In this document: positions 34,345 through 43,725 of the stretch, piece after piece
How positions within the stretch are numbered: position 1 is the first letter of the stretch
Layout of the letters: the number at the start of each line of letters is the position of its first letter
NCBI GenBank assembly: GCA_002351705.1
Contig: DEHC01000061.1
Location: forward strand, 6,936-70,935
DNA from: Gammaproteobacteria bacterium UBA2810
GTDB lineage: Bacteria > Pseudomonadota > Gammaproteobacteria > Enterobacterales > Succinivibrionaceae
DNA: 64,000 bases
Direction: 5' to 3'
Program-made: the position numbers and the translations under genes
Notes under the pieces: generated by a model
Databases searched by the model: none
What the model was told of the DNA's origin: nothing
What the model saw: only the letters and a program-made list of their open reading frames with translations

Positions 34345-37134
34345 TCACTCCCCATCCTTTCCAGGCTTTTCAGGCTTTTCAGCACTTTCAGTCTTCTTAG
34401 CTGCAGTGCGCTTCTTTGAAGCAGCTGATGCCTTCTTCGAGGAGGATGCGGATTTCCTCGCCGTACCTTTTCTCGCTGTTCTTGACGCGGCCTTCTTAAG
34501 GGGCTCGTCAACTCTCGCCGTCCAGGTGCCGTCCAGGTACTCTGCTATCCAGCCGGTCGCCTTTCCGTCCTTCTCGGATGCTACATACTGGGTCTTGTCC
34601 TTTCTCCTGAACCTGACAACGGTCTCGTTGCCCTCCGGATCCTTCTCGGGTGCGTCCGCAAGGTACTGGAACTTCGCGGAGATCCTGTCGCGGAAGCGCC
34701 TGAGCTCGCTCACCTTCGGGGGCCTCGTCTCACGGGACTTCGGGAAGGTGCTTGCCGCAAGGAATATTCCGGCTGCGCCGTCGCGGAGCACGAAGTGCGC
34801 ATCGGACTTCGAGCACTTGAGCTCCGGAAGATCAACCGGATCCTCATGCGGAGGCGCTACCTCGCCGCTCTTGAGGAACTTTCTGATGTTCCCGCAGGCC
34901 TCGCACTTCATGAACGGGCCGAACGGTCCCTTCAGCATCACCATCGGCTTTCCGCAGCGGTCGCAGGGGATCGTGAAGTCCCTGGCGCCGCCCGGCACCT
35001 TGAACTCGCCGTGCTCGATTATTGTCCCGTCGCAGTCAGGGTTGTTGCCGCAGATGTAGATCTTGGTCTTCGAGTCGATGTAGTAGGCATCCATGGCAGT
35101 GCCGCACTTCGGGCAGCGCTTCTTCTCACGCAGCACGTCAGTCTCGTAGTTCTCGTCCTTGGAGGCGGCCGACGACTCGACCGGAACCAGATCAATAGTC
35201 ATGCGGCAGCGGTTCTTCGGATCCGGATCGTTGTAGCCGGAGCAGCCGAGGAACACGCCGGTCGCAGCCGTGCGGATAGCCATCGGTCGTCCGCACTTCT
35301 CACAGCGCACCGACTCAACCGTCACGCTTGGGTTGGTCTTCATGCCGCCCTCGTCAGGAGGAAGCTCGGCCTTCCTCAGAGAGTCCGTGAACTCGCCGTA
35401 GAAATCATCAAGGCTCTTCTTCCAGTCAAGCTGCCCCTCTGCGATCTTGTCGAGCGAGGTCTCCATCTCGGCAGTGAAGTCATAGCTCATGAGCTTGCTG
35501 AAGCTCTCGTGGAGGCGGTCAGTTACAATCTCGCCCATCTTCTCCGCGAAAAACCTTCTGTTCTCGACCTTGACGTATCCGCGGTTCTGGATGGTGGAGA
35601 TGATCGACGCGTAGGTCGAGGGGCGGCCGATGCCACGCTTCTCGAGCTCCTTGACCAGGGTGCCTTCGGTATAGCGCGCAGGAGGATTGGTGAAGTGCTG
35701 GGTCGGATCGATGTCAGACGCAGTGAGCCTGTCGCCCTCATGGAGCTCGGGGATGGTGATGTACTCGTTCTTCATCATCACCGGCCTGAACACCTTCGAG
35801 AATCCGTCGAAGCGGATGACCTTGCCCTGGCCGCGGAGCTCATACGGCCCTGCCTGGACCTTAACCTTGGTAACATCCACGAGGCCGTCTGACATCTGGC
35901 AGGCGACGAATCTGTCCCAGATCAGCTCGTAGAGCCTTGCGTCATCGCGGTCAGCGGCCTTGGCGGCAAACTCCGCAGGCCTCACGTTGACATGCGACGG
36001 CCTGATCGCCTCATGCGCCTCCTGGGCATTCTCGCCGGAGGCGTAATAGCGGGGCTTCTCAGGGCAGTAGCGCCCGCCGTAGTCTGACTGGATCAGCTCG
36101 CGGACAGCGGCTACGGCTTCCTTCGAGAGGTTTACCGAGTCAGTTCGCATATAGGTGATGTAGCCGTGCTCATAGAGCTTCTGCGCGACCGACATCGTCT
36201 TCTTGACGCTGAACCCGAGGCGTGCGCTCGCGGTCTGCTGCAGCGTCGAGGTGGTAAAAGGAGGAAGGGTATGGAGCTTGTTCTCGGTCTTCGCAAAGGA
36301 GCTGACTGTGAAAGGAAGTCCTCCGAGCTCTTCTGCGGCTGCCTCAGCCTCGGCCCTGCTGCCGAGCTTCACGGTCCTGCCGTTCTTCATGGCAAGCTTA
36401 AGGGGCACGCTCCCGCCGGACTCCGCGCTGCCCAGCGCGGTAATCTCCCAGTACTCCTCGGGAACGAACGCGCCTATCTCACGCTCGCGCTCGACGATGA
36501 GCTCGACCGCAACCGACTGGACACGTCCCGCGGAGAGGCCGCGCCCGACCTTCTTCCAGAGGAGCGGGGAGACCATGTAGCCGACGACGCGGTCAAGGAA
36601 GCGCCTTGACTGCTGGGCATTCACCTTGTTCATGTCCAGCTCGCCCGGCTCGGCGAAGGCACGGTTGATGGCGCTCTGGGTTATCTCGTTGAACACCACG
36701 CGTCTGTAGCGTGACGGATCGCCGCCGAGCACCTCGCGGAGGTGCCAGGCGATTGCCTCTCCCTCGCGATCCAAATCGGTCGCGAGATATACGGCATCGC
36801 TTTTCGCCGCGGCGGCCTTGAGCTCCCTTACAACCTTCTCCTTGCCGGGCAGAATGCGGTAGTCGGCCTTCCAGCCGTTGTCAGGATCGATTCCCATGCG
36901 CCGCACCAGGTTGCCGTGCTCACGCTCCTCCCTGAGCCTCGCCTTCTCCTCCGGGGAGAGCTTCCTGAGCTCCGCGGGCGTCATGCGCTTCGTCTTTTCC
37001 CTTTCTGCCGAGCCGGCCTGGGGAAGATCGCGGATATGTCCGACACTGGCCATCACCTCGTACTCGCTTCCGAGGTAGCGGTTGATGGTCTTGGCCTTGG
37101 AAGGCGACTCTACGATGACGAGCGATCTGCTCAT
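34345..37134 (-). CDS. topA: DNA topoisomerase I
   Basis: Relaxes negative supercoils. The 929 residues start [22 protein letters not shown] (TOPRIM). [17 protein letters not shown] supplies the acidic residues and the catalytic Tyr is in [12 protein letters not shown] near 328. Three zinc ribbons follow (CEKCGRPM..., CPKCGTAM..., CDRCGKPM...). The last ~50 residues are a Lys/Ala/Ser-rich basic tail, making it longer than E. coli TopA (865). The ATG at 37134 has GGGAG upstream. A promoter is at 37222-37251. It lies between sohB and mepA; sohB near topA is also seen in E. coli. Confidence 0.97.
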   Translation of the reverse strand: MSRSLVIVESPSKAKTINRYLGSEYEVMASVGHIRDLPQAGSAEREKTKRMTPAELRKLSPEEKARLREEREHGNLVRRMGIDPDNGWKADYRILPGKEKVVRELKAAAAKSDAVYLATDLDREGEAIAWHLREVLGGDPSRYRRVVFNEITQSAINRAFAEPGELDMNKVNAQQSRRFLDRVVGYMVSPLLWKKVGRGLSAGRVQSVAVELIVEREREIGAFVPEEYWEITALGSAESGGSVPLKLAMKNGRTVKLGSRAEAEAAAEELGGLPFTVSSFAKTENKLHTLPPFTTSTLQQTASARLGFSVKKTMSVAQKLYEHGYITYMRTDSVNLSKEAVAAVRELIQSDYGGRYCPEKPRYYASGENAQEAHEAIRPSHVNVRPAEFAAKAADRDDARLYELIWDRFVACQMSDGLVDVTKVKVQAGPYELRGQGKVIRFDGFSKVFRPVMMKNEYITIPELHEGDRLTASDIDPTQHFTNPPARYTEGTLVKELEKRGIGRPSTYASIISTIQNRGYVKVENRRFFAEKMGEIVTDRLHESFSKLMSYDFTAEMETSLDKIAEGQLDWKKSLDDFYGEFTDSLRKAELPPDEGGMKTNPSVTVESVRCEKCGRPMAIRTAATGVFLGCSGYNDPDPKNRCRMTIDLVPVESSAASKDENYETDVLREKKRCPKCGTAMDAYYIDSKTKIYICGNNPDCDGTIIEHGEFKVPGGARDFTIPCDRCGKPMVMLKGPFGPFMKCEACGNIRKFLKSGEVAPPHEDPVDLPELKCSKSDAHFVLRDGAAGIFLAASTFPKSRETRPPKVSELRRFRDRISAKFQYLADAPEKDPEGNETVVRFRRKDKTQYVASEKDGKATGWIAEYLDGTWTARVDEPLKKAASRTARKGTARKSASSSKKASAASKKRTAAKKTESAEKPEKPGKDGE

Positions 37135-37221
37135 GTTGCGTGCTCCCGGGGCTTCCTGCGCCCTTTTCTTTTTTATTTTTCTGCTGTTCTTCCGGCATCC
37201 GGCGAAGGACGCCGCACTTAT

Positions 37222-37251
37222 ATAATAGAACTGAATTTTTTTAAAAATCAA
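37222..37251 (-). promoter_or_regulatory. candidate topA promoter
   Basis: On the minus strand TTGATT (37251-37246), an 18-base A/T-rich spacer, then TATTAT (37227-37222), about 88 bases before the topA start. The very AT-rich spacer and -10 could make it supercoiling-sensitive, as known for topA promoters. Confidence 0.6.
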
Positions 37252-37270
37252 TACCCCTCAGGGAAAAGCC

Positions 37271-38566
37271 TCAGGAACGGAGCCTGGACACCGGCAGATG
37301 CCGGAGCATTCCCCGGATTGAGCCGCCTGCCCTGCTGTGCATGAAACGATCGAGAATGCCTCCGAACTTCTTCTTCCTGACTGCACGGAGCCGCCAGACG
37401 CTGTGCGTCTTCATCCTGCTGATGACATAGTCGTCAGAGGTCATGATCTCATCGATGAGATGGCGCTCAAGCGCCTCCTCGCCGAACCAGAACTCACCGG
37501 TCGCCACGCTGTCAATGTCGATGGCCGGCCTGTTGGACTTCACGAACTTCTTGAAATACGCGTGAATGTCGGAGAGCTGCTCCTCGAACTTCTTCCTCGC
37601 CGCCGGATCAGAATTGTCTCCAAACATCGAAAGAGTCCTCTTGTACTCGCCTGCGGTCTCCTGCTCGTAGTCGACGAGGAGCTTGTCGAGAAGGCGGTGG
37701 AAGTTCGGGAACTCGGCAACGACGCCGATTGATCCGACAATCGCGAACGGAGCCGCGACAATATGCTCAGAGGTGCAGGCCATCATGTAGCCTCCGCTCG
37801 CCGCGACACGGTCAACGCAGACCGTGAACTTCATCCCCGAGCGCCTGATGCGCATGAGCTCGGATGCGGCAAGGCCGTAATGCGGGACAGAGCCGCCCGG
37901 CGACTCAAGACGGAGCACCACCTCGTCGCCATTCCTTCCGACGGCAAGCACCGACGAGACGAGGCGCCTCAGGTCACGGACATCCGATGCCATCACGTCG
38001 CCCCTGAAATCCAGAATGAAGAGCCTCGGCTTCTTCTCTGCGGAGTCAAGGATCCTGCTGAGCTCATCGGTATCGTCAGCGCTGTCACTCCGAGCAGCCT
38101 GCTCCTCTGCGCCATCCTTCTCAGGAACAGCCTGGTCCTGCTCCTTCACGGAATCACCGGCCGCTGCAGCGCTGTCCTTATCCTCCGCGGCATCATTTTC
38201 CGGGAGCGGCTTCTTCTCATTTTTCGCGGACTCCTTCTCCGAAAGGGCCTTAAGGGCCTCCTTCAGCTTTTTAGTCTCCCCGGACTTCCTCTCCGCAGCG
38301 GCCTTGTCCCTTTTCTCCAGGAAATCGTCAAGGCACTTTCCCGACTCCTCATCGAGCATGCTGCGCCTCAGGCTTTCCGCCGCCTTCCGGTAGCTCTCGC
38401 TCTCGTTCCTGATGACGACCCGGCATGCGTCCTCCTCATCGCTGCCGCTCCCGCCTGCGGAGGAAACGCCCTTTGCGAAAACAAAGCCTACAGCAATGAT
38501 GAACACGGCGAGGACGGTAACGGCCTCGAGCAGGAAGCCCAGATAGTCAACCAGCATCTCTTTCAT
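37271..38566 (-). CDS. sohB: SohB family inner-membrane serine protease (S49)
   Basis: A 431-residue protein with an N-terminal membrane segment (about 10-31) and the S49 core. FILDFRGDVMASDVRDLRR begins the core, RLESPGGSVPHYGLAASELM follows, and the catalytic Ser is in DRVAASGGYMMACTSEHIVA near residue 256; IVGSIGVVAEFPNFHRLLDKL is SohB-like. E. coli SohB is 349 residues. The extra ~80 here form a Lys/Glu/Ala-rich charged segment (about 70-165) between the membrane anchor and protease domain. It starts 3 bases after the MFS gene stop and lies upstream of topA. Confidence 0.92.
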   Translation of the reverse strand: MKEMLVDYLGFLLEAVTVLAVFIIAVGFVFAKGVSSAGGSGSDEEDACRVVIRNESESYRKAAESLRRSMLDEESGKCLDDFLEKRDKAAAERKSGETKKLKEALKALSEKESAKNEKKPLPENDAAEDKDSAAAAGDSVKEQDQAVPEKDGAEEQAARSDSADDTDELSRILDSAEKKPRLFILDFRGDVMASDVRDLRRLVSSVLAVGRNGDEVVLRLESPGGSVPHYGLAASELMRIRRSGMKFTVCVDRVAASGGYMMACTSEHIVAAPFAIVGSIGVVAEFPNFHRLLDKLLVDYEQETAGEYKRTLSMFGDNSDPAARKKFEEQLSDIHAYFKKFVKSNRPAIDIDSVATGEFWFGEEALERHLIDEIMTSDDYVISRMKTHSVWRLRAVRKKKFGGILDRFMHSRAGGSIRGMLRHLPVSRLRS

Positions 38567-38569
38567 TAA

Positions 38570-39730
38570 TCACACCTTTCTGACAAAGAACAGCATCACG
38601 AAGGCTGCGGCGGCAAGCAGCAGATCCGCCGTGAAGACATAATCAAAACCGTAAAGCGCCGCAATGGACCCGGCCGTGACGCCTGCGGCCATCCCGCCGA
38701 CTGCGGCGGAATTCGAGAAAAGAGTGGTTGCCTCGCCCGGGACGGAAGGGAGAAGCTCCTGGAAATACACCATGCCGATCCCGGCGAGGATGCCGATATA
38801 CACGGCATTGAAGAACTGGGCCGCAAGAAGGAGGAAGGGGCTCGTGACGAAGAGCATCGTCACATAGAACAGCACCCCGCCGGACGCCGCGAGAATCATG
38901 AATGTCCTGATCCCGAGCCTTCTCGCGAACTTTCCGGTTACGAGCATCACAGGCATCTCGAGGAAGGCGGCCGTTCCCATCATGAAGCCTGAGAGCTCCG
39001 AGCTGTATCTGAGGATGTGGGTTACATACTGCGGCATGGCAATGAGGTACATGGTGTTCGAGGTCCACATCAGCGTGCAGGCGATGAAGAGCAGCATGAC
39101 GTTCTTCTCGAATACCCTGTCCTTCTCTCCCTTTATGGAGGATCGATCCCTGGAGTCGCCCTTCGGCAGCAGGAAAAACGCCGCCGCGAATGTTATGAAA
39201 TAGACGGCCGATGAGAGCAGGAAGAGCTTCCTGAAGCCGAAGTATCCCATGAAGGCAAAGGCGAGCGGCGGCCCCATGACCCAGGCGAGCGAGAACTGTA
39301 TTCTCATTATCTGGAGGAACATCACCGGCTCGCGCCCGGTCCTCGCGCAGAACTCGCGCCCCGCGGCAAAAAGCTGCGGGGTTATGGAGGTGATGAAGCT
39401 CAGCATGAAGACGCCGAGCGTCGCGATGATCTCGTAGCTGTTCGACACCGAATACAGGATCATGGCGAAAAAACCCATGAGAGCCGAGATCAGGACTATG
39501 ATCCTGCGGTTTCCGGTCCTGTCCGAGATGACGGCCAGGATTTGGCTCACGAGGATGCCGGCGCAGGCGTAGCAGGTGAAGTAGACGCCCACCTTGAAGG
39601 ATGACACGCCGAGCTCATCCGAGAGAAACAGGGACAGCACGGGCGTAAGAAGGGATACCGCTATGCCGGTGAGAAGCACCAGCAGGCAGTATGACACGCT
39701 GTACCGGTCAACTTTGAATCCCAGACTCAT
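38570..39730 (-). CDS. MFS transporter, SetA/SetB-like sugar efflux family
   Basis: A 386-residue, 12-helix major facilitator. The pattern ITPQLFAAGREF, GREPVMFLQIMRIQFSLAWVMGPPLAF and SDRTGNRR matches the sugar efflux transporter (SET) group, which exports glucosides and lactose in E. coli. It would sit in the inner membrane and expel sugars or analogues by proton antiport. Substrate unknown. It overlaps the CvfB-like gene by four bases (ATGA) and abuts sohB. Confidence 0.85.
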   Translation of the reverse strand: MSLGFKVDRYSVSYCLLVLLTGIAVSLLTPVLSLFLSDELGVSSFKVGVYFTCYACAGILVSQILAVISDRTGNRRIIVLISALMGFFAMILYSVSNSYEIIATLGVFMLSFITSITPQLFAAGREFCARTGREPVMFLQIMRIQFSLAWVMGPPLAFAFMGYFGFRKLFLLSSAVYFITFAAAFFLLPKGDSRDRSSIKGEKDRVFEKNVMLLFIACTLMWTSNTMYLIAMPQYVTHILRYSSELSGFMMGTAAFLEMPVMLVTGKFARRLGIRTFMILAASGGVLFYVTMLFVTSPFLLLAAQFFNAVYIGILAGIGMVYFQELLPSVPGEATTLFSNSAAVGGMAAGVTAGSIAALYGFDYVFTADLLLAAAAFVMLFFVRKV

Positions 39731-40674
39731 TCCCCGCCGCCGGCAATCCTTACTGAGGTCTTGGAAAGCTCTATCAGGCCGGCCTTGAGAAGACCTCCGG
39801 CGGCTTTCTTGAACCTGCCCTTGCTCATATGGTAGGTTTTCTCAATTTCCGCGGGGGAGGCGCCGTCACCGACGCTGAGACTCCCTCCGTGCACGCGGAG
39901 GACCTCCATTACGGCCTCCGCGTCAGGGCTTCCGGCGCCGAAGCGGGACACCTCATGAACTCCGCGGCTGTCTTTCGAACGGGACGCCCTGTCCGCCCCC
40001 TCCGGGCTGCCGCCCTGCAGAGGCTGCGCTTCATCGCGGGCAGGACCTGACGCTGCCGGTATGACATCCGTGAGCCCGTCTGCCCTTATCCTGCTGATGA
40101 TGCCCCAGAGCTTCTTTCCGGGCCTGAGCCCCTCGGGAACGGATCCCGAGTGCATGAGCGCCGTGAATCTGAGATCCGCCACGCACTTGACCCCGAGCCT
40201 TGTCCTCGCGTACGGGAAAAGCCTGACCCTGTCCCCCTCATGGAATGATGCCGGGGCCTTCGTCCTGAAGAACTTCTCGAAGTATTCCGTGGCGCACATG
40301 CGGTTCTCATGGTCAAGCCTGCAGTAGACCAGCACGGTGTCCCCGATCTCATGCTCCGAGACGCTGTCGGAGAAAGGAAGGAAAAGCTCCTTGGGGATGC
40401 CGTTGTCGAGAAAATATCCGAACCTGCCGGCTCCCTTCACCTCAAGCGCGGCGAGGCCGCCCGCCTCTACTCTCGGGCGCTTAGCGGTCAGGGTCACGCG
40501 GCCGTCGTCAAGGTATACCAGCGCATTGACGAAGGAGCCGACTCCGGCCCCCTCGGGCATCTGCGAGCGCGGGATGAAGGCGCTGGCACCTGACTCCTCA
40601 TCATAGCGGAGAAAGCAGCCCTTCTCGTCCACCGAGACAATCGGAAGAGGACTTACCCTGCCAAACGGTACCAT
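39727..40674 (-). CDS. CvfB/YitL-like S1 RNA-binding protein
   Basis: A 315-residue protein. N-terminal S1-like folds are seen in FLRYDEESGASAFIPRSQMP and FGYFLDNGIPKELFLPFSD, another S1-like region comes after DRVRLFPYARTRLG, and the C-terminus has a winged-helix-like segment (HMSKGRFKKAAGGLLKAGLIEL). This is the layout of Staphylococcus CvfB and Bacillus YitL, RNA-binding regulators. A charged linker of about 45 residues (205-250) precedes the winged helix. The start has GGAGG seven bases upstream. It is first in the run cvfB-like, MFS, sohB. Confidence 0.84.
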   Translation of the reverse strand: MVPFGRVSPLPIVSVDEKGCFLRYDEESGASAFIPRSQMPEGAGVGSFVNALVYLDDGRVTLTAKRPRVEAGGLAALEVKGAGRFGYFLDNGIPKELFLPFSDSVSEHEIGDTVLVYCRLDHENRMCATEYFEKFFRTKAPASFHEGDRVRLFPYARTRLGVKCVADLRFTALMHSGSVPEGLRPGKKLWGIISRIRADGLTDVIPAASGPARDEAQPLQGGSPEGADRASRSKDSRGVHEVSRFGAGSPDAEAVMEVLRVHGGSLSVGDGASPAEIEKTYHMSKGRFKKAAGGLLKAGLIELSKTSVRIAGGGE

Positions 40675-40837
40675 GGAAACCTCCGGAAGCGCATGAATGT
40701 GGAGAATAAGCCGGGATCCGGCTGAAACAGGGAGGTATTATAGACTGTAGGCGGTTAAAATCACACTTTTTATTGTTCTTGGGAAGAAATTTCCGGCAGA
40801 AGAGCTGCATCCCGGCACCTCCGCAAGGCCGGGACCG

Positions 40838-40870
40838 TAAAAAGGCTCCTCTCTTCCGGGAGGAGCCTTT
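40838..40870 (-). terminator. intrinsic terminator after the pilin gene
   Basis: AAAGGCTCCTC pairs with GAGGAGCCTTT around an 8-base loop; on the minus strand it is followed by more T residues (CCTTTTTACGG). It lies 39 bases past the pilin stop. Confidence 0.8.
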
Positions 40871-40908
40871 CAGTCATCTGTATGACACATGAGGATACGG
40901 GCAGCCCG

Positions 40909-41533
40909 TCAGCATCCTCCGGTCGATACCAGGATCTGGGGGGTGTAGTCACCGTCTGCGGCCCTGTAGTAAACCCCGCACCGGTCCCTTTCGGCGGCGG
41001 TCAGGAAGTCCGCGCTGCGGGCTTTCTCCGGAGCGGTCTTCGGTATGAAGACCAGCGCGCTGTCCTCCGTTGCCCTGACAATCCACCAGGACTCATCCCC
41101 TGAGGCGCTGTCGGGGAGAATTGCATGCCCTGACTCGTTCCTTCTGCTCAGATCAACCGCGCCGGCGACAGAAAGACGGAACGAGTCACCGCTTACGGAG
41201 GACACGGGGTAGCCCATGTCAGTCACCCTGCCTGATGAACCCCTCGGGGCTTACAGCTGCCGCGGCATCAGAATCGGGAACCGGCTCGGAGCCGCAGGCC
41301 GGGCTTACGCAGACATACTCATCGCCCGGATGGAGCTTCCTTTTTGTGTAGATCATCTGCGCGGTTACCGCGATGGTTCCTGACAGGCCCCTTACGAGCG
41401 ATGCGTTGGCGCCTGACATAAGATCAAAGTATTTGGGCGCAGCGGAAAGAGGGATAACGCCTATGGCTGCGACCAGCAGGGCCACTTCGATTAACGAAAA
41501 GCCTTTCTGCAGGAAATTCGAATGGTTTCGCAT
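40909..41533 (-). pseudogene. MshA-like type IV prepilin split by a frameshift
   Basis: Two overlapping reading frames make one pilin. The first (41533-41219, 104 codons) has the prepilin leader and cleavage site QKGFSLIEVALLVAAIGVIP with Glu at +5, then APKYFDLMSGANASLVRGL, and stops after FIRQGD. The second (41226-40909) continues with MGYPVSSVSGDSF and ends CGVYYRAADGDYTPQILVSTGGC, the disulfide-loop end of MSHA-type pilins. The join is at CAGGGTGACTGA (about 41231-41220), where one extra or missing base would restore a single product of about 205 residues. It could be a true inactivation, a slippage site or an assembly error. A separate two-gene reading is less likely because neither half is a complete pilin. 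Confidence 0.75.
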
Positions 41534-41953
41534 TTTGTACTCCTTTAAAAGACGCAGGTCTGTCTTTTATTTATTCAGGACATGCTGAGGCAGCGTGAAT
41601 TTTCAGAGCACACCCCGAGATCTGCCGACTTCATTTCGAGTCAGAATCAGAATACCCCCGGATTTTTATAGTTATTTTTTCTTACTGCAATATTTTTGTT
41701 AAGTACATCACATTTTTAACCAACTGAGGGCATCATAGCATAGAATTGAGCCAACGCAAAATGTCACAGTTTTTAAAAGGCTGAAGACAGCTGTCAAACA
41801 GCATATGTATAAAATTTTCCGAAGATAATACAGTTTCAGAGAAATTATGCGGTATGCCTGCAGATGTAGTAAATGACAGCTGGATACAGCATCGAAAAAC
41901 AGGGAGGGCAGGAAGTGAGCAATTGTAAGGAGAAAAAACTCCAGGGTCGGGGC
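41534..41953. other. AT-rich intergenic region upstream of the pilin gene
   Basis: About 420 bases between the pilin start and the rplY terminator, clearly more AT-rich than the rest, with several T runs. It presumably carries the pilin promoter, but I could not fix hexamers with confidence. A 79-codon ORF on the minus strand here looks random. No RNA gene recognised. Confidence 0.5.
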
Positions 41954-41981
41954 AAAAAAAGGGCGCCCGCACGGACGCCCC
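41954..41981 (-). terminator. intrinsic terminator after rplY
   Basis: On the minus strand GGGCGTCC-GTGC-GGGCGCCC (8 pairs, one G-U) is followed by T7, 50 bases after the rplY stop. Confidence 0.88.
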
Positions 41982-42030
41982 TTACGAATTCTGTGTGCCG
42001 GATCAGACCGGCTCAGCGCGCTGAATTAAA

Positions 42031-42330
42031 TCAGGCCCTGAGGAAGTCCAGGTGGACAACCTTTCCGTTGACAGGATGACGCTGGATAGCGACAACCTTG
42101 GTCTGGACGGTCTCGGTCTGATCACCGTTCTTGATGTTCAGGGTTACGGGTTCCTTGTAGAAAGCATCGAACTGCTGTGCAATGAAAATCTTGTCATGAT
42201 CGAGAGAGATGCTGACAGCATCCTTCCCGCCGCCGTATACAACGGCAGGAACCTTGTTCTCACGACGCTGGCGGCGGCTCGCACCTTTCCCAAGGTCTGT
42301 GCGAATTTCTGCATCAAAAGTATAAGCCAT
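42031..42330 (-). CDS. rplY: 50S ribosomal protein bL25 (short form)
   Basis: A 99-residue 5S rRNA-binding protein. It has [27 protein letters not shown], then [10 protein letters not shown] and the C-terminal [20 protein letters not shown]. It is the single-domain enteric form, without the CTC extension. The ATG at 42330 has a weak GAG seven bases upstream; GTG at 42342 is also in frame. A structured leader lies just upstream, in keeping with known self-regulation of rplY in E. coli. Confidence 0.95.
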   Translation of the reverse strand: MAYTFDAEIRTDLGKGASRRQRRENKVPAVVYGGGKDAVSISLDHDKIFIAQQFDAFYKEPVTLNIKNGDQTETVQTKVVAIQRHPVNGKVVHLDFLRA

Positions 42331-42450
42331 CTTAAAACTCACAAAAAAAATTAAAAAATCCCCTTCCGGGGCCTGTTTGCTTCATCCGATTCAGGAACGG
42401 GCGTCACTGACGCCGCATTAGCCCTTTCAATGCGACCGTTGAAAGGACGC
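42331..42450 (-). promoter_or_regulatory. structured rplY mRNA leader with terminator-like hairpin
   Basis: The predicted 5' UTR has three hairpins in order: CCTTTCAA/TTGAAAGG (8 perfect pairs, 8-base loop, 42442-42419 region), GGCGTC/GACGCC with a 3-base loop (about 42414-42400), and CCCC-GGAA-GGGG (about 42371-42360). The last is followed by ATTTTTTAATTTTTTTT, which looks like an intrinsic terminator ending right at the start codon region. E. coli L25 represses its own mRNA through a leader resembling 5S rRNA. Whether the same contacts exist here is not shown by sequence alone. Confidence 0.6.
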
Positions 42451-42454
42451 GGGG

Positions 42455-42483
42455 ATTTTACCGGAATATTACATTCATATCAA
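42455..42483 (-). promoter_or_regulatory. rplY promoter
   Basis: On the minus strand TTGATA (42483-42478), a 17-base spacer, then TAAAAT (42460-42455). It places the transcript start near 42448, just before the leader hairpins. Confidence 0.72.
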
Positions 42484-42645
42484 GTATTGGCGCGGATCTG
42501 CTGATATGTCTGTCCTTCATGCCCGGGAAGCGCCGCCGGCGGGACAGCATTCAGTTCTGCCATTATGGCTCAGCGGGCTTACTTTCTGCTAAAATGGGCG
42601 AGTTTGATCCAGGCCATTGAAAAGGCCGGAAACCAAGAGGTCAAG

Positions 42646-43434
42646 ATGAATAGACTTTCAAAAACCGTTCTTTCGGCAGCGGCCGGAATCATGCTCGCCT
42701 CCCTGGCTCCTTCTGTATCAGCTGAAGAAGCTACAGGAACCGGCATACTGCGCCCCGCAGGATTTTCCAAGGAGGAGATCGAGACAATAGTCCACGATTA
42801 CCTGCTTGAACATCCGGAAATCATACTTGAGGTAACCCAGAAGCTGAAGGCCGACCAGGGCGAGTACCAGGCGCGCGCCGACAGGAAGCTCATCGAGTCC
42901 CAGTACGATGCCATCTTCAATGACCAGAGGGACGGCACCTCAGGTGCCCCGGCCGACAAGGCAAAGACCGTAATCGTCGAGTTCTTTGACTACGACTGCG
43001 GCTACTGCAAGAAGACCAAGCTGCTCATTCTGCAGTACCTCAAGAAACACCCGAGCGATGTCCACTACATCTACAAGGAGTTCCCGATCCTCTCCGACGA
43101 GTCGGTCTACGCTGCCCGCATCGCCATGGCCATCCAGCACCTCTACCCCAACAAGTACGTCATATATCATAACGATCTCATGACCAGGGCAGACAAGATC
43201 AAGAACACCAAGGAAGTTGATGATCTGGTAACAAAGCTCGGCATGGATCTCGCCAAGGTCAAGGCCGAGGCAGACAGCGACTACGTGGAGAAGAAGATTG
43301 CGGACAACGAGCGCCTCGCCCGCAACATGGGCCTGAGCGGAACGCCCGCCTACATCATCAACGGACGCGTAATCCGCGGAGCTCCTACCTCGATGTACCA
43401 GCTCGAGAAGCTCATCAGGGGCAGCGTGCAGTAG
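42646..43434 (+). CDS. periplasmic DsbA/Com1/ScsC-like thiol oxidoreductase
   Basis: A 262-residue protein with a signal peptide cut near SVSA|EE (residue 26). An N-terminal helical stalk follows (IETIVHDYLLEHPEIILEV), typical of ScsC/Com1-type oligomeric proteins. The thioredoxin fold has active site Cys118-Gly-Tyr-Cys121 in EFFDYDCGYCKK and the cis-Pro loop SGTPAYIINGR. It would form or isomerise disulfides in the periplasm; the stalk suggests oligomers and possibly isomerase activity. ATG at 42646 has AGAGG seven bases upstream. It stands alone with its own terminator. Confidence 0.9.
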   Translation: MNRLSKTVLSAAAGIMLASLAPSVSAEEATGTGILRPAGFSKEEIETIVHDYLLEHPEIILEVTQKLKADQGEYQARADRKLIESQYDAIFNDQRDGTSGAPADKAKTVIVEFFDYDCGYCKKTKLLILQYLKKHPSDVHYIYKEFPILSDESVYAARIAMAIQHLYPNKYVIYHNDLMTRADKIKNTKEVDDLVTKLGMDLAKVKAEADSDYVEKKIADNERLARNMGLSGTPAYIINGRVIRGAPTSMYQLEKLIRGSVQ

Positions 43435-43462
43435 CCTGTATCACTCCCGGAATAATCAGCGG

Positions 43463-43487
43463 CACCGCCCATGTGGCGGTGTTTTTG
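43463..43487 (+). terminator. intrinsic terminator after the DsbA-like gene
   Basis: CACCGCC-CATGT-GGCGGTG hairpin followed by TTTTTGTTT, 28 bases after the stop. Confidence 0.9.
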
Positions 43488-43566
43488 TTTCAGCCCAGTG
43501 AGCTGCCGGATTTTCAAACACAGATCACACAAAGCAGCTAAATACCGGACAGAATCAAAAAAGTCA

Positions 43567-43595
43567 TTGCGAAAATCCTGACGGAGTATTAGAAT
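43567..43595 (+). promoter_or_regulatory. promoter of the SRP RNA gene
   Basis: TTGCGA (43567-43572), a 17-base spacer and TAGAAT (43590-43595), about 20 bases before the mature RNA; a short 5' leader processed by RNase P would fit. Confidence 0.65.
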
Positions 43596-43614
43596 TGCTC
43601 CTGTTTTCAGTCAT

Positions 43615-43725
43615 GGGGCCTTTGCAGGTTCTCCAGTATCGGCTGTCAGGGCAGGGGATCAGGTCCGGAAGGAAGCAGTCCACCCTGATATGCCGAGTAC
43701 AGGATGCGCTTGTGAAGGTCCCACC
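43615..43725 (+). ncRNA. ffs: signal recognition particle 4.5S RNA
   Basis: About 111 bases with the SRP domain IV signature ATCAGGTCCGGAAGGAAGCA (GGAA tetraloop and asymmetric loop; binds Ffh). The ends pair over 12 positions: GGGGCCTTTGCA with TGTGAAGGTCCC. It is followed by CACCTTTTTT, which can act as the transcription stop. It is the small bacterial type, similar in size to E. coli 4.5S (114). ORFs of 92 and 96 codons cross this locus on both strands and are spurious. Confidence 0.93.

Noticed and set aside
41733..41972. 79-codon minus-strand ORF upstream of the pilin gene
   Set aside because: It starts within the rplY terminator, has random composition and no ribosome site.
42597..42615. 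GAGTTTGATCCAGGCC resembles the start of 16S rRNA (AGAGTTTGATCCTGGC)
   Set aside because: Only about 15 bases match and nothing downstream resembles rRNA; it is chance similarity in the DsbA-like gene leader.
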